Positions 30,959 to 40,536 of a stretch of DNA of 64,000 bases are shown here, one piece after another; positions within the stretch are counted from its first letter, which is position 1; each line of letters opens with the position of its first letter. The stretch covers positions 77,638,080 through 77,702,079 of the forward strand of contig CM065682.1 in assembly GCA_017654935.2 (NCBI GenBank), in the 5' to 3' direction. Both the position numbers and the translations under genes were made by a program. The notes under the pieces were generated by a model. The model was given only the letters and a program-made list of their open reading frames with translations, was not told where the DNA came from and ran no database searches. This DNA comes from Phymorhynchus buccinoides (Eukaryota; Mollusca; Gastropoda; Neogastropoda; Raphitomidae).

Positions 30959-31974
30959 AGAGAATACTGTTATGTAGACACTTGTGCATCTGAAAACAGA
31001 ATTAATTTTTATTTTGCTGTGTAAATTAAATTATTTCTATGCATTAAATTACCCCTACCCCTTTCTTTAAAATTTAATTATATGTATGTTTATATATGCG
31101 CATGTAACATAGTGGAGCCCTATTTTTATTTTTGGCAAACAAGTAAAATTGAAAAGCATATTGACCAAGCTTTCAGAAAACATAGTGACCAATCCCCCCT
31201 CCCCGCCGGGGTAAGGGGGGTCTACGGACACCTGTAGTAGGCCTACAGTCTTTGCCTGTAGGTCTAAGGCTCTTACTCTTAGAAAATTAATAATTGAAGT
31301 TGCGTAATTCGTAAGGCCATACTCCTGATCTGTTACTGTTTTAAACTGATTGTTCATGCGATGAAAACTTGTTCCACATCATCTACATTTCTGTAAGATA
31401 TTTTTTTCTGTAAGATATTTTATATTAGTCCTAATATTTTATTTTCGTTTCGTTAATCCCCCCCCCCCCTCTCTGCCACAAAGCAAAGGTCAAGGTCACA
31501 GCCAGCAAGCTCATCCATGTTTATCTTCCCCTGTACAGTCTTTGCACATGGTGATCAATCGTCTAGGCCTAACAAAGGATTCGTACGTCGAAGGCAGTGA
31601 AATCGACGAACACTGGATTTTCCGTATATTTTTTTTCAAGACTGAAATGAATGTGGGCTAAATGTTAAGTACGTCGTCTTGATTATGAGGTAAGGCATAC
31701 AGATCTCTTATTCTCTAGGCCTAGGCCTTGTTGCCGGAAGTGCGGTAGGCTAAGTATTGCATGCGCAGAGATGATGTGCGAATGAACACGAACAACCGTT
31801 GTCAAACTCAAACGCGCAAATAAAACGAAACAACCGGGCCGTCAACGCACACACTCGGTACATCCATTTGTTACAGAAAATATAAGTTGACGACGTTAAA
31901 ATGTACCTATTTGTACACACCTGAAGTCTTGTGTTTCTTTTTAAAGAGCGTTTTTGTATTTATCTAATGGAGAG
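30959..31974. other. Intron sequence, no gene seen
   Basis: AT-rich, with C runs near 31190-31200 and 31459-31468. No recognisable coding or repeat motif. Confidence 0.5.
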
Positions 31975-32430
31975 TCTTCTTTCCAGTATCTCCTACTCGG
32001 TACAACACAACAGTAATCTCTGCAACAAATGATTTTCTTTCTTTTGTTCCTTACCGATGTATCTGACTACGAGTATCTGACTGCTTTGATCGTCATGACT
32101 TGAAGGCTCACGTCAAAATCAAGTATCCTGCTAACTTTAACCCTCTAACATCTTATGTTTTTTTGAGAAAACGACAACGTTAAAGTTTCAGTGGAGAGTG
32201 AGAGTCTTCTTTAGTTTGAAGAGTGTGACTGAGTCAAGGTTAAAGGTTGCACAACAGTAATCTCTGCAACAAATGATTATCTTTATTTTGTTCTTTATTC
32301 AATGTATCTGACTGCTTTGATCGTCGTGACTTGAAGGCTCACGTCAAAATCAAGTATCCTGCTAACTTTAACCCTCCAACGCCTTATATGTTTAGAGAAA
32401 ATGACAACGTTAAGGTTTGAGTTAAGGTTA
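31975..32430. repeat. ~235-bp tandem duplication in intron
   Basis: Both units contain CAGTAATCTCTGCAACAAATG, GACTTGAAGGCTCACGTC and CAAGTATCCTGCTAACTTT and end in GACAACGTTAA. Copy 2 has the same structure at 49385-49825. Confidence 0.85.
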
Positions 32431-32452
32431 CAGGTCGGGGCCAAACGGACGC

Positions 32453-32454
<2 letters not shown>

Positions 32455-32493
<39 letters not shown>
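32455..32493. repeat. CA microsatellite
   Basis: Uninterrupted CA run; in copy 2 (49855-49890) it is shorter and interrupted by one G. Confidence 0.95.
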
Positions 32494-32497
<4 letters not shown>

Positions 32498-32698
32498 CCG
32501 AACATGTACGATACTATAGACTCACTTTGTTTTAAAAAAACGACGTGAGCCAAAAAGGGATAAAAACACAAGGTAAAAGTGTTATTAGCTGTCCCATTGA
32601 ATTGAAACTTGGTGTGTACATTTACACAAATGTTGAGTGTGTCACTACGTGTCATGTGTTCATTGGAATAATGTTTCCTCTTTGAAATATTAAACCAG

Positions 32699-32955
32699 GT
32701 CTGCTATGGACCAGACAACAGGCCGGGCTACGACAAGGTGCAGAGTTTGGCAAGGTACCTTGTGTCACTCTGCCACAACTCTGCACTGAGTCAAGGGGAG
32801 GTGGAGGAAATCAAGAAACTCCATGGTGACCTTGACCAGGTCGACAAGGACCCTGTCGTCTGTCCGGAAAGGACCCAGAAGACAGGCAACACAGGGTTCT
32901 TCAGGCGGGTCAAGGGCCACAACCTGGATGTGCCAGGCTTGCAGTTTGCCAGGAA
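32699..32955 (+). CDS. Uncharacterised family module A, exon VCYGPDN...QFARK
   Basis: A 257-bp exon (phase 0 in, phase 2 out) after TAAACCAG, with donor AA|GTAAGT. It encodes VCYGPDNRPGYDKVQSLARY, LSQGEVEEIKKLHGDLDQVD, KDPVVCPERTQKTGNTGFFR and NLDVPGLQFARK. It joins in frame to the exon at 33445 (K then T-Y-T-G-L-G-S-P-G-H-D). The segment looks like a compact helical domain and contains no known active-site motif that I can see. Its length class, phases and several positions match exon 35098-35345 downstream, so the two are paralogous. Function is unknown. It is identical in protein sequence to copy 2 at 50098-50354. Confidence 0.7.
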
Positions 32956-33187
32956 GTAAGTGCAGTGTTTTATTTCAGCTGGATATTACTGTTTAACCTA
33001 ATGTTTATGTATAAATATTTTCGTTCTTGATTTGGTCCTGTGCTAGTGGCTGACAAAGGTTTTGCTTAGATGTGAGAGAAAACCGAAAATGCCCATATAA
33101 GCAACAAAAAGCTGCTTGTTTTTGTGGGTGTGTATTTTTTTTTTATATCGTAGGTAGAAATATTTTTATAATAATTGCAAAAGTGTT

Positions 33188-33440
33188 TTATGTGTGTGTG
33201 CATGTTTTCCTTGTTCGCAGAACCTTCGCTGGTTTGGGTTCCCCGGGCCATGACCCCAGCGTCAACAGGCTAACAGAGGCAGTGGTTGGCAGGGTGTTCG
33301 AAGCACACCTGTATCCAGTCACCACAGCGCAGGTCCAGAAATCGCGCCTGGCACTGGTGTCTGATGCCTATCGCCAACTACTGTCTTTGCTAGAGATTAA
33401 AGGTTTAACTTGTGTGTGTGTGTGCATGTTTTCCTTGTTC
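33188..33440 (+). repeat. Tandem duplicate of the next exon with its acceptor
   Basis: The unit covers a GT tract, CATGTTTTCCTTGTTCGCAG and the first ~170 bp of the exon. It recurs 224 bp later as the acceptor and start of 33445-33681. The upstream unit breaks off after the CTAGAG motif and lacks the 3' part and donor of the real exon. Confidence 0.85.
33221..33394 (+). pseudogene. Truncated duplicate exon of module A
   Basis: It encodes TFAGLGSPGHDPSVNRLTEA and on to AYRQLLSLLE, as in the complete exon, and then runs into ATTAAAGG instead of the expected continuation. The nearest donor-like site (AAAG|GTTTAA) would leave phase 1, whereas the next acceptor needs phase 2. Including it would therefore break the frame. 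It may be skipped in favour of 33445-33681. Confidence 0.65.
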
Positions 33441-33444
33441 GCAG

Positions 33445-33681
33445 AACCTACACTGGTTTGGGTTCCCCGGGCCATGACCCCAGCGTCAACAGGCTAACAG
33501 AGGCAGTGGTTGGCAGGGTGTTTGAAGCACACCTGTATCCAGTCACCACAGCGCAGGTCCAGAAATCGCGCCTGGCACTGGTGTCTGATGCCTATCGCCA
33601 ACTACTGTCTCTGCTAGAGAACTCCCCAGCCAGAGGCCTTCTCCTGCTCGCCAACGTCAACCAGAAACTGCTGAGCAACTG
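33445..33681 (+). CDS. Uncharacterised family module A, exon ending LLSNW
   Basis: A 237-bp exon after TTGTTCGCAG with donor CTG|GTTAGT. It encodes TYTGLGSPGHDPSVNRLTEA, VVGRVFEAHLYPVTTAQVQK, SRLALVSDAYRQLLSLLENS and LLLLANVNQKLLSNW, entering and leaving in phase 2. The NVNQKLLSNW end placed before a basic linker fits the terminal exon seen at 16795 (phase 2, LVNEEKRREEE). No such terminal exon follows within the duplicated segment, so module A looks truncated at its 3' end. The biological role is unknown; a transposon-derived family is possible. Confidence 0.68.
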
Positions 33682-33846
33682 GTTAGTAACATCATTATAT
33701 TCATAATACGCCTTGGCATAGGGCTGTGTCAGACCAATTGACATAAGCTAGAACACCAAGGCTACATCAAAATGTGCTATGCATAGTTATGCAGGGATTG
33801 TCTAGCCATGGCAAGCTCCTAGCATAACATCATCAGTCCAAAATCC

Positions 33847-33998
33847 TCCGAAGTCAGAGTGTGACTGCTCACGTGGCAGGATAATCGAATATGATCACAT
33901 ACGTAATGTTCTCATCCCTAGCTGGTGCATTTGTATCATACTAGTGTTCAAGTGCTTCGGCTGTTGGGATGATCCCTGGAGTCTTTAAGCCAGGGTAC
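33847..33998. repeat. Rep-3 dispersed repeat
   Basis: From ATCCTCCGAAGTCAGAGTG to AAGCCAGGGTAC, with the diagnostic CTAGCTGGTGCATTTG and GGGATGATCCCTGGAGTC. Confidence 0.75.
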
Positions 33999-34228
33999 AA
34001 CAACATCAACATATTCATAATGAATAGCATTCTTTACACAATCCTGCAAATGTCCCCTGGAGTAATTTGGTACTGATCTATTATATTATATAATGATTGG
34101 TCTGTCCTAGTCCGACTGTCTGTTCATCTGTCTGCTCTAAAGTTAAAATGTGAAACGTTTCATTAGTAGTAAGTGGCAGGGCTCTGACATTTCACACATT
34201 TATTCCTTGTGACAAGACCTCACTGCAG

Positions 34229-34500
34229 ATCTTACTATCTGCATAACTAAATACTTACCAACACTCAAAACAATCAGTCTCCCTTCCAGTTCCAGCCTTC
34301 CCTCCTGATGCTATTGGAAAATAGAGAATGGCTATCTAGGGGAGATAACCACCAAGGACGAGAGTAGCCAAGGGAGGTTATGCTACTATCTCGGTGGTGG
34401 TTTCCGTTTTGGGTTTTACGCTTGGGTTCTTCCAGCTAATTAGTGTGTATGCAATTGTTTTGAGTGTTGGTAAGTATTTAGTTATGTAGATAGTAAGATT
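34229..34500. mobile_element. MITE with ~46-bp terminal inverted repeats
   Basis: Left arm ATCTTACTATCTGCATAACT to CTCAAAACAAT and right arm ATTGTTTTGAGTGTTGG to TAGATAGTAAGAT are inverse over about 46 bp with one or two mismatches. The inner ~180 bp is unrelated. Copy 2 lies at 51632-51903. Superfamily not assigned. Confidence 0.8.
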
Positions 34501-34507
34501 AATAAAA

Positions 34508-34620
34508 ATCTACCAATACTAGCGCAACGCCTAGTACTGGCAAATCCCAGAACTGGTAACGCCTAGTACCGGTACCGCCAAGAACCGGTAATAATAAGTA
34601 GCGGTTTCGCCGGGTCCGCA
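34508..34620. repeat. Diverged inverted relative of the 143-bp repeat
   Basis: Contains ACTAGCGCAACGCCTAGTAC, CTAGTACCGGTACCGCC and AAGAACCGGTAA. On the minus strand these resemble TACCGGTACCCGGCGTTGCG and CCAGTTCTTGGCGTTACCG at 27390-27445. Confidence 0.6.
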
Positions 34621-34635
34621 AAATATTATGTTATT

Positions 34636-34677
34636 AGAGAGAGAGACAGACTGACAGGCAGAGAGAGACAGACAGGA

Positions 34678-34708
<31 letters not shown>

Positions 34709-34880
34709 GACAGACAGACAAAGGCAGAGAGAGACAGACAGTGAACTAGAGAGAGAGAGAGAGAGAGAGAAACAGCGACTGTCGCGCGCGCTCCTCCCCT
34801 CCTCTGAGAGAGAGAAACAGCGACGCTCGCGCCTCCTCCTCCCCCTCCCCCCCCCCCCCCGCCCCCCCTCTCCCGTTAAA
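34636..34880. repeat. GA/CAGA simple repeat and C run
   Basis: GAGAGAGACAGACAGACAGA-type repeats, then GAGAGAGAAACAGCGAC twice, then a C run. All ORFs here are shadows. Confidence 0.9.
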
Positions 34881-35097
34881 TGAACTTCTAGTAGGCTAAG
34901 CTCGCCTGTCGGAATTTCCAGCACTCGTCACCCAGCACGCGTGAACTGCGGTCTCGATGTCCCCCCCCCCCCCTGACCCTGTACCCTGCCGGGGCCATGG
35001 GTCCCTGGATCCCTGCCTTTCATTTTTTTTCATTTTGGGGAGTTGCACCCATGGATGCATTTTTTGCTCCTTTACAGTGTTGTTACGTGTGCCACAG

Positions 35098-35345
35098 GAG
35101 ACTCCTGGCCCGGCTGGTTATCCTGGTTTCCAACATGTGCGGGCCCTGGTTCAGCTGCTGTGACCACTGCGCTTTCAACCGGCAGTCTCCAACAGATATG
35201 CTGAAGAGATCGTCCAGGCTTACAATCGCCTGGAACTTCGCGACAAGAGGCCAGTGAAGATGACAGAGCGCTTCCCATCCGTTGTCAGAGGACGCTTCAA
35301 GGCCAAGGGTCACACAGACTCCCCCGGAGTGGTTGCCTCAAGCCG
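35098..35345 (+). pseudogene. Uncharacterised family module B exon, in-frame TGA
   Basis: A 248-bp stretch between acceptor GTGCCACAG (35089-35097) and donor CG|GTTAGC, phase 0 in and phase 2 out. These are the same phases as module A exon 32699-32955. It encodes ETPGPAGYPGFQHVRALVQL-L, a TGA at 35161-35163, then PLRFQPAVSNRYAEEIVQAY, NRLELRDKRPVKMTERFPSV and VRGRFKAKGHTDSPGVVASS-R. The GRFKAKG block and the spacing parallel FFRRVKGHN in module A. The TGA is present at the same codon in copy 2 (52567-52569). Neighbouring module B exons are not visible. I read it as a relic exon of a second family member. Readthrough cannot be excluded but nothing supports it. Confidence 0.65.
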
Positions 35346-36202
35346 GTTAGCATTTGTTATATGTCATTGTATCTCTGTGTATCTATTACGTTTCATTGTC
35401 TGCATCAGAAATATTCAAATGAAAGTGTGTTGGTTTTTTCTTTTGATTTTGCTTTCCGAACTGAAAACAAATTTGCCTTAGTTCCCTCTTCACCACCGGA
35501 AGAATGAGGGCGTTATGGGAAGTTTTATATATCTTTTTTTACTTGTATGTGCTTGTTATCCTTTTTTACTGTTTTAAAAAAAACCCAACTGGATCCGATA
35601 AATAGAATAGAGTGGCTGAACGTTTCCAGCACTGTGGACTTATGTGCTACAGGGTGCAATGATGGAGGTGTCATGTTATGAATTGCACTGTATGTTTTGT
35701 TGTTTACTGGTTGTTGAACGTTGGTCAGATACATTGATGAGTGTTTTGTAATAAGTGGTCGAACTTTACGTGGTGACAGTCCTGAGATGACCATAGCTGT
35801 TGACTGGACTATAATGGAAAAAAACCATAAAATAAAATCACAGGATCTCGTACCAGAGATCTTGCCCGGCCCGGAACACCCTGCTCATTCACCCTTGCCT
35901 CCTTCATTTTCACTAATTGCTTGTTGCTCCTGGAAAAAAAAGAGAAAGGAAAGTATACATTTTTAGCCAGAACAAAAAATAGCACAAAAAAACAAACAAA
36001 CCAAGAAACAAAAACTAAAATATACAAATAAATCATGCAGCTTGTTGTTGAAACAAGACATGACAAGAACAACAAAATCAAAGCAACATCATCAATGTCG
36101 TTGATGAAAAGTATCTAAATCAACCACTACATAAACGCCACAAATTGCACAACATTGCGTTAAGAGGACATTAACATTCACTGACCAGTCTCTGATCGTG
36201 CC
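35346..36202. other. No gene seen
   Basis: AT-rich sequence with a long A-rich block (35975-36060). An 81-codon frame at 35721-35966 has no recognisable motif. Copy 2 carries a ~20-bp insertion near 52920 relative to this stretch. Confidence 0.5.
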
Positions 36203-36393
36203 CTGATTGAGGTCTGGTAGCTGCAGGCCTGTGTTTCCCATCACCAGATGGCTGTCCAGCACTGCGCTGATTGAGGTCTGGTAGCTGCAGGCCTGTGTTG
36301 CCCATCACCAGATGGCTGTCCAGCACTGCGCTGATTGAGGTCTGGTAGCTGCAGGCCTGTGTTGCCCATCGCCAGATGGCTGTCCAGCACTAC
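36203..36393. repeat. 64-bp minisatellite, first three units
   Basis: Units starting CTGATTGAGGTCTGGTAGC at 36203, 36267 and 36331, each with CCCATCACCAGATGGCTGTC. The array resumes at 37992, so the elements between were inserted into it. Confidence 0.9.
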
Positions 36394-36395
36394 TA

Positions 36396-37988
36396 CAGTA
36401 CACCCCGCTTATAGTAAAGTGCAGGGGAGCAAGGCTTTTCCTTTACTATAACAGGTTTTTCTTATAAACGATGTTCGAGATATAGTAAAGTTTTGATGGT
36501 ATTTTTTTTTCTTATCCGATGACGTTTTTCAAAGTCAAAGCTAACGTAAAATACTAAATATAAACCCCATCATAAAATCAAAATACAGCAAAACTCGGTT
36601 ATAAGAAAATCGAAGGGGAGATGATGTTTTGTTTATCCAAGTTTTCTTATATCCGAAACTCAGATGTAAGAAAACATTTTGAAGTTTTTTCCCTTGTCTC
36701 GCTACCACCAACACAAAAGAACTCATATTTTTTTCTTCTACTCAACATTTATTTTGCACAGAATACTGAAGGAAAGTATGGAATAAAGGAACAAAAACAA
36801 CTCAATTAGTCTTGTAATCTAGTGCCTGTACTGTTTAGAATGTCTGTGACACAACTGGTTTGATGTAAACTTTCCCTTTTTGGAACGACTTCAATTTTCT
36901 CGGAACATCCTTTCAGTTCAGGTCCAACTCACTTTTAAAGACACACTGACCCAACACTAATTAAATCCCTTGTTTTTTTCTGGGTAGCTGTGACCCACAT
37001 ACAAATTGCCCCAACTTCAAATTGAGGCTGCTCTTGAAAACGTTTCGTTTTCAATTTGGGGGCATTTGTATGGGAGTCAAACCTGGTCAAAACAAGATTT
37101 TTACCCGTTACCAGCTATAAGAAGGAAAACAGGTGGAACCCGTGATTTTGACACTCATGATCTGGGGGGTCTTTAAGAAAATGTTGTCAATGGTAATTCG
37201 CTTATAAGTAAATAGAACTCGCTTATAAAAAAAATGAACTGCAAACCAACTCTCTTGTATAACATAATTTTCTTATATCCAAGTTTCCATTGCGGATGGG
37301 AGAAAAAAATTGCTTGCTTATAACCGAGTTTTCTTATAAGCGAGTTTCTTATATCCCAGTTTTGATCATAGATAAGAAAGAAGAAGTTCGGCAGGGAAAT
37401 TTTGTTTGCTTCATTGTAAGCGAGTTTTCTTATAAGCGAGTTTCTTATAAGCGGATTCGGCTGTATATATATTTTTTTAGGATTCATTTTTTTCCACTAA
37501 TTAATGAGGGGACAGAAACATGTTTTTGAGTGCCTTTCAATTTCGTTGAAGGTGGGTAGAGGGAGTAGTGAGACTGTGACGTATACATTTGATGACGTAT
37601 TTACAAAGGTCAGGGAGAGGACAATTTTTTATTTTTTATTGAAGAGGAACCACAAATTACATTACTATAGGAGTTTTTAAAATTTTAATTATAACCCAGT
37701 TGTTATTATGGGTGGGTGGGGGGAGTGGTGAGACTGTGACGCATACATTGGTGACGTATTTACAAAGGTCAGGAAGAGGACAATTTTTTTAAATTGTAAA
37801 TGAGGAGCCAGTCCTGTGGGGAACCAAAAGTAACTTTACTATAGCAGGTTTTTTTTATTATAACCGAGTTGCTACTATCCGAGGTCTATTTAGTAATAAA
37901 ACAGTAGACCTTTGGCCGGGAACCAGTGCTTTCCTTTACTGTAACCGAAATTTCTTATAACCGAGTTTACTATAAACGGGGAGTACTG
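36396..37988. mobile_element. pogo/Tigger-like TIR element inserted in the minisatellite
   Basis: Left end CAGTACACCCCGCTTATAGT and right end CTATAAACGGGGAGTACTG are inverse repeats of about 24 bp. In copy 2 both flanks are TA (53816-53817 and 55395-55396), and removing the element plus one TA restores a minisatellite unit junction. A second element (36586-37463) lies inside. Without it the element is about 715 bp, non-autonomous. Confidence 0.85.
36586..37463. mobile_element. Nested pogo/Tigger-like TIR element, TA duplication
   Basis: Left end CAGCAAAACTCGGTTATAAG and right end CTTATAAGCGGATTCGGCTG, flanked by TA at 36584-36585 and 37464-37465. Near the right end the subterminal motif CTTATAAGCGAGTTT is repeated. 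No transposase ORF of useful length. Confidence 0.85.
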
Positions 37989-37991
37989 TCG

Positions 37992-38175
37992 CTGATTGAG
38001 GTCTGGTAGCTGCAGGCCTGGTGTTGCCCATCACCAGATGGCTGTCCAGCACTGCGCTGATTGAGGTCTGGTAGCTGCAGGCCTGTGTTGCCCATCACCA
38101 GATGGCTGTCCAGCACTGTGCTGATTGAGGTCTGGTAGCTGCAGGCCTGTGTTGCCCATCACCAGATGGCTGTCC
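37992..38175. repeat. 64-bp minisatellite, last three units
   Basis: Continuation of the array at 36203-36393, with units at 37992, 38057 and 38121. Confidence 0.9.
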
Positions 38176-38929
38176 CAGACCCGTTTACCATTCCGGTTTA
38201 GCCGGAATTATTCCGGAAATTTGCTAAAATTCCGGGTAAAATAGTAAATTCCGGGTGAACACTGAAAATTCCGGATTTTGAAAAAACGTCTATTATTTGT
38301 TTCCGTTCGTAGGAAAAGACGCAAGGGTTGACCGAAACGTGTACCTAACACACTACGTCATCAGAAAAGCGCGTTTTTGCCAGGGTCCAATGAAATGCTC
38401 AGAATATGGCCGTGCAAGGCTGCACAGTGTGATTATGTTATAAGGCAAGGAATAATAATTTTATACTATAATTTATTTCTCAAGTGCTCAAAAAAAAAAA
38501 TGTAGAGTCCCGAAGGGGGGGGGTGGGGGGGGGGGGGTGCATAACAAATTCCACCTCCGCCCTCTAAGCTATCATACAGTTTGAACATATAATGTTTTAT
38601 TATTATTAAAAAACGTTTTGTTATGGGAGCCCAGGTACAAGTGAAGAGTGGGATAGGGTGGTGAGGGAGGTTAACGATTCTTTCATGTTTGGAGCAGGGG
38701 GAGGGAGGGAGAGGGACCCCTCCTCCCCGCCCCAAACAGAGGAAAGGCGCCGTGTTGTTACAGAGGTCCTGCACGAGTGCAGTGCGGACCCAGGCGCCGT
38801 GGGCGTGGACGCTGTGGCGTGACGGCTGAAGAAGGCACACCCCCGGAGTTCGGGCCGCGCACCCATCCACAGGGGGGAGGTGAGTAAAAAAGGTGCTCAA
38901 AAAGAGCCAGCACTAATAGTTGTGGTACG
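38176..38929. other. No gene seen
   Basis: Four ATTCCGG-type motifs in 38190-38280, then a G run (38515-38537) and GC-rich sequence with GGGAGCCCAGGTACAAGTG. A 144-codon minus-strand frame reaches across the G run and shows no family motif. Confidence 0.45.
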
Positions 38930-39069
38930 TGCTGTGTATTAAAAGAGGGAAGTGGGGGGTATAAGGAGATGGAGGGTGGTCAGGTGCGCGGGCCGCTGTC
39001 CGGGGGGACCCCTCCCTCACCAGTGTAAAGCTTGTATTAGGGCTGAGGTGATAATTTGTTAGTATTTAA

Positions 39070-40536
39070 TTAAAATTCGTGGCCGAAGGAGGAGTTCTTG
39101 ATAGCCTCCACGAACCAGACAACGGGGGACCATTCCTGTGGGCCTCGGGTTAGAATAGAATTTTGGGTGAAGGGGATTTTTAATGTTTTTAATTTATCTA
39201 GAAATGTTGAGAGTTGTTTTTGAATATAATTACAAGGGGTAAACAGATGGTCAAGGTCCAAAATGTTATTACAGTTACAGGACAGTTTTTTAAATTTACA
39301 ATAATAAGACCTTGTTCTTAATCGAAAAATTAAGGATTGTGTTTTGGGAGGGATGGGAAGGAATAGTCCCCCTTGAACTATTTTAGGGTCCTAGGAGTGG
39401 GTTTTGGCATATGATTCCAGTTCTTTTGCCCACTCCTGGTGTGTTGATTTTTTTAGCAGTGTTTTGGCTTCACCTACTGACAGTTTAATAGAAACAATAT
39501 TGCCGGAGTGACCCGAGGCGGCCGACTTTGCGTCTCTGTCGGCCAGATCGTTTCCGACCAGCCCACAGTGGGATGGGATCCATACTAAGAGAACTTGTGT
39601 TCCTCTAAGATGTAACTGGTGTGTTAGTTTTCTAATTTCATTTTTGATTTCTGCGCGGTTATGTTTATTTCCTTGTAGGGCTTTGATTGATGAGAGGGAG
39701 TCTGAAAATATTACAATCTGAAATGGTGAAATTGGGAGATTATTTATGAAGGCCAATGCTTCCAGAATAGCCCAGAGCTCGGCGGAAAAAATAGAAATGT
39801 TATTATTAAGTTGGAACGATTTGGAAATTTTCAGACTTGGGATATGAAAGTCGCATCCTATTTTGTTATTATTTAAGAGGGAGCCATCTGTGTAAATTGA
39901 TAAATAATGTCTTAGGTTATATATTTTTTCTTTAGCAGCTGCTGTAAGATAATTAGAATCGTTTTCTTTGTTATAGAGGAGATGAAGATTAATATCAATA
40001 TCTGGTGGATCCCAATCCCACTGAGGGGGTCTGTGCTGGGGGAAGGCTGCAATATTGTTAAGGGGTACTTTTTTCATCAGATCTTGGGTATAATCATAAA
40101 TATTAATAACATTTTTAGAGGTGGCAAAGTATGGGTCTGCGAAAGATGTTAGAAATTCGTCTTCAGTGAAGTTGTTGGTAGCATATAGACGAACTAGAAA
40201 TGAGGCACAGTTAAGTTTAATTAAATGTGTTAGTGGCATCCAGTCGATGTCTCTGTATATAAGGAATGTTATTGCATACTTTGGGAGGCCCAGGGCAGTC
40301 TTTAGTGCTTTGGATTCAAAACGTTGAAGGGTTGTTAGGTTTTGTTTAGACAGGGAGTAAAAGGCTTCCATGCCATACGTAAGTCTGCTTCGTACCAGTG
40401 TACGTACTAGGTAGGTCAGGAATTTGGGGTCTTTTGCCCATGGTTGTCGTGCAATGACTTTTATAAAATTAAGTGCTTTATGAGCTTTCTGGGTTAAATA
40501 GTTAATATGATCGTTCCAGGATAAGTTACATGTCAA
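39070..40536 (-). pseudogene. LINE RNase H and C-terminal region, copy 1
   Basis: After the frame change the ORF encodes the thumb region (LTYLVRTLVRSRLTYGMEAF), then an RNase H fold with the acidic/His series IYTDGS, FSAELWAILEALAF, FSDSLSSIKAL and WIPSHCGLVGNDLADRDA. RNase H removes the RNA strand during cDNA synthesis in I-group elements. The ORF stops at TAG 39391-39393, but the same frame continues with coding character: LIFRLRTRSYYCKFKK, SCNCNNILDLDHLFTPCNY, and on to a stop near 39070. The TAG is therefore a premature stop. Both copies share it. Confidence 0.88.

Noticed and set aside
34957..35257. Two overlapping plus-strand ORFs around module B
   Set aside because: They use frames that do not fit the module A-like splice phases; the frame with NRYAEEIVQAY is the supported one.
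37173..37487. 104-codon minus-strand ORF with repeated NSLIRKL
   Set aside because: It arises from the repeated CTTATAAGCGAGTTT motif near the end of the nested TIR element.
36203..38175. CRISPR-like array of 64-bp repeats
   Set aside because: The units are contiguous without unique spacers and the genome is eukaryotic; it is a minisatellite.
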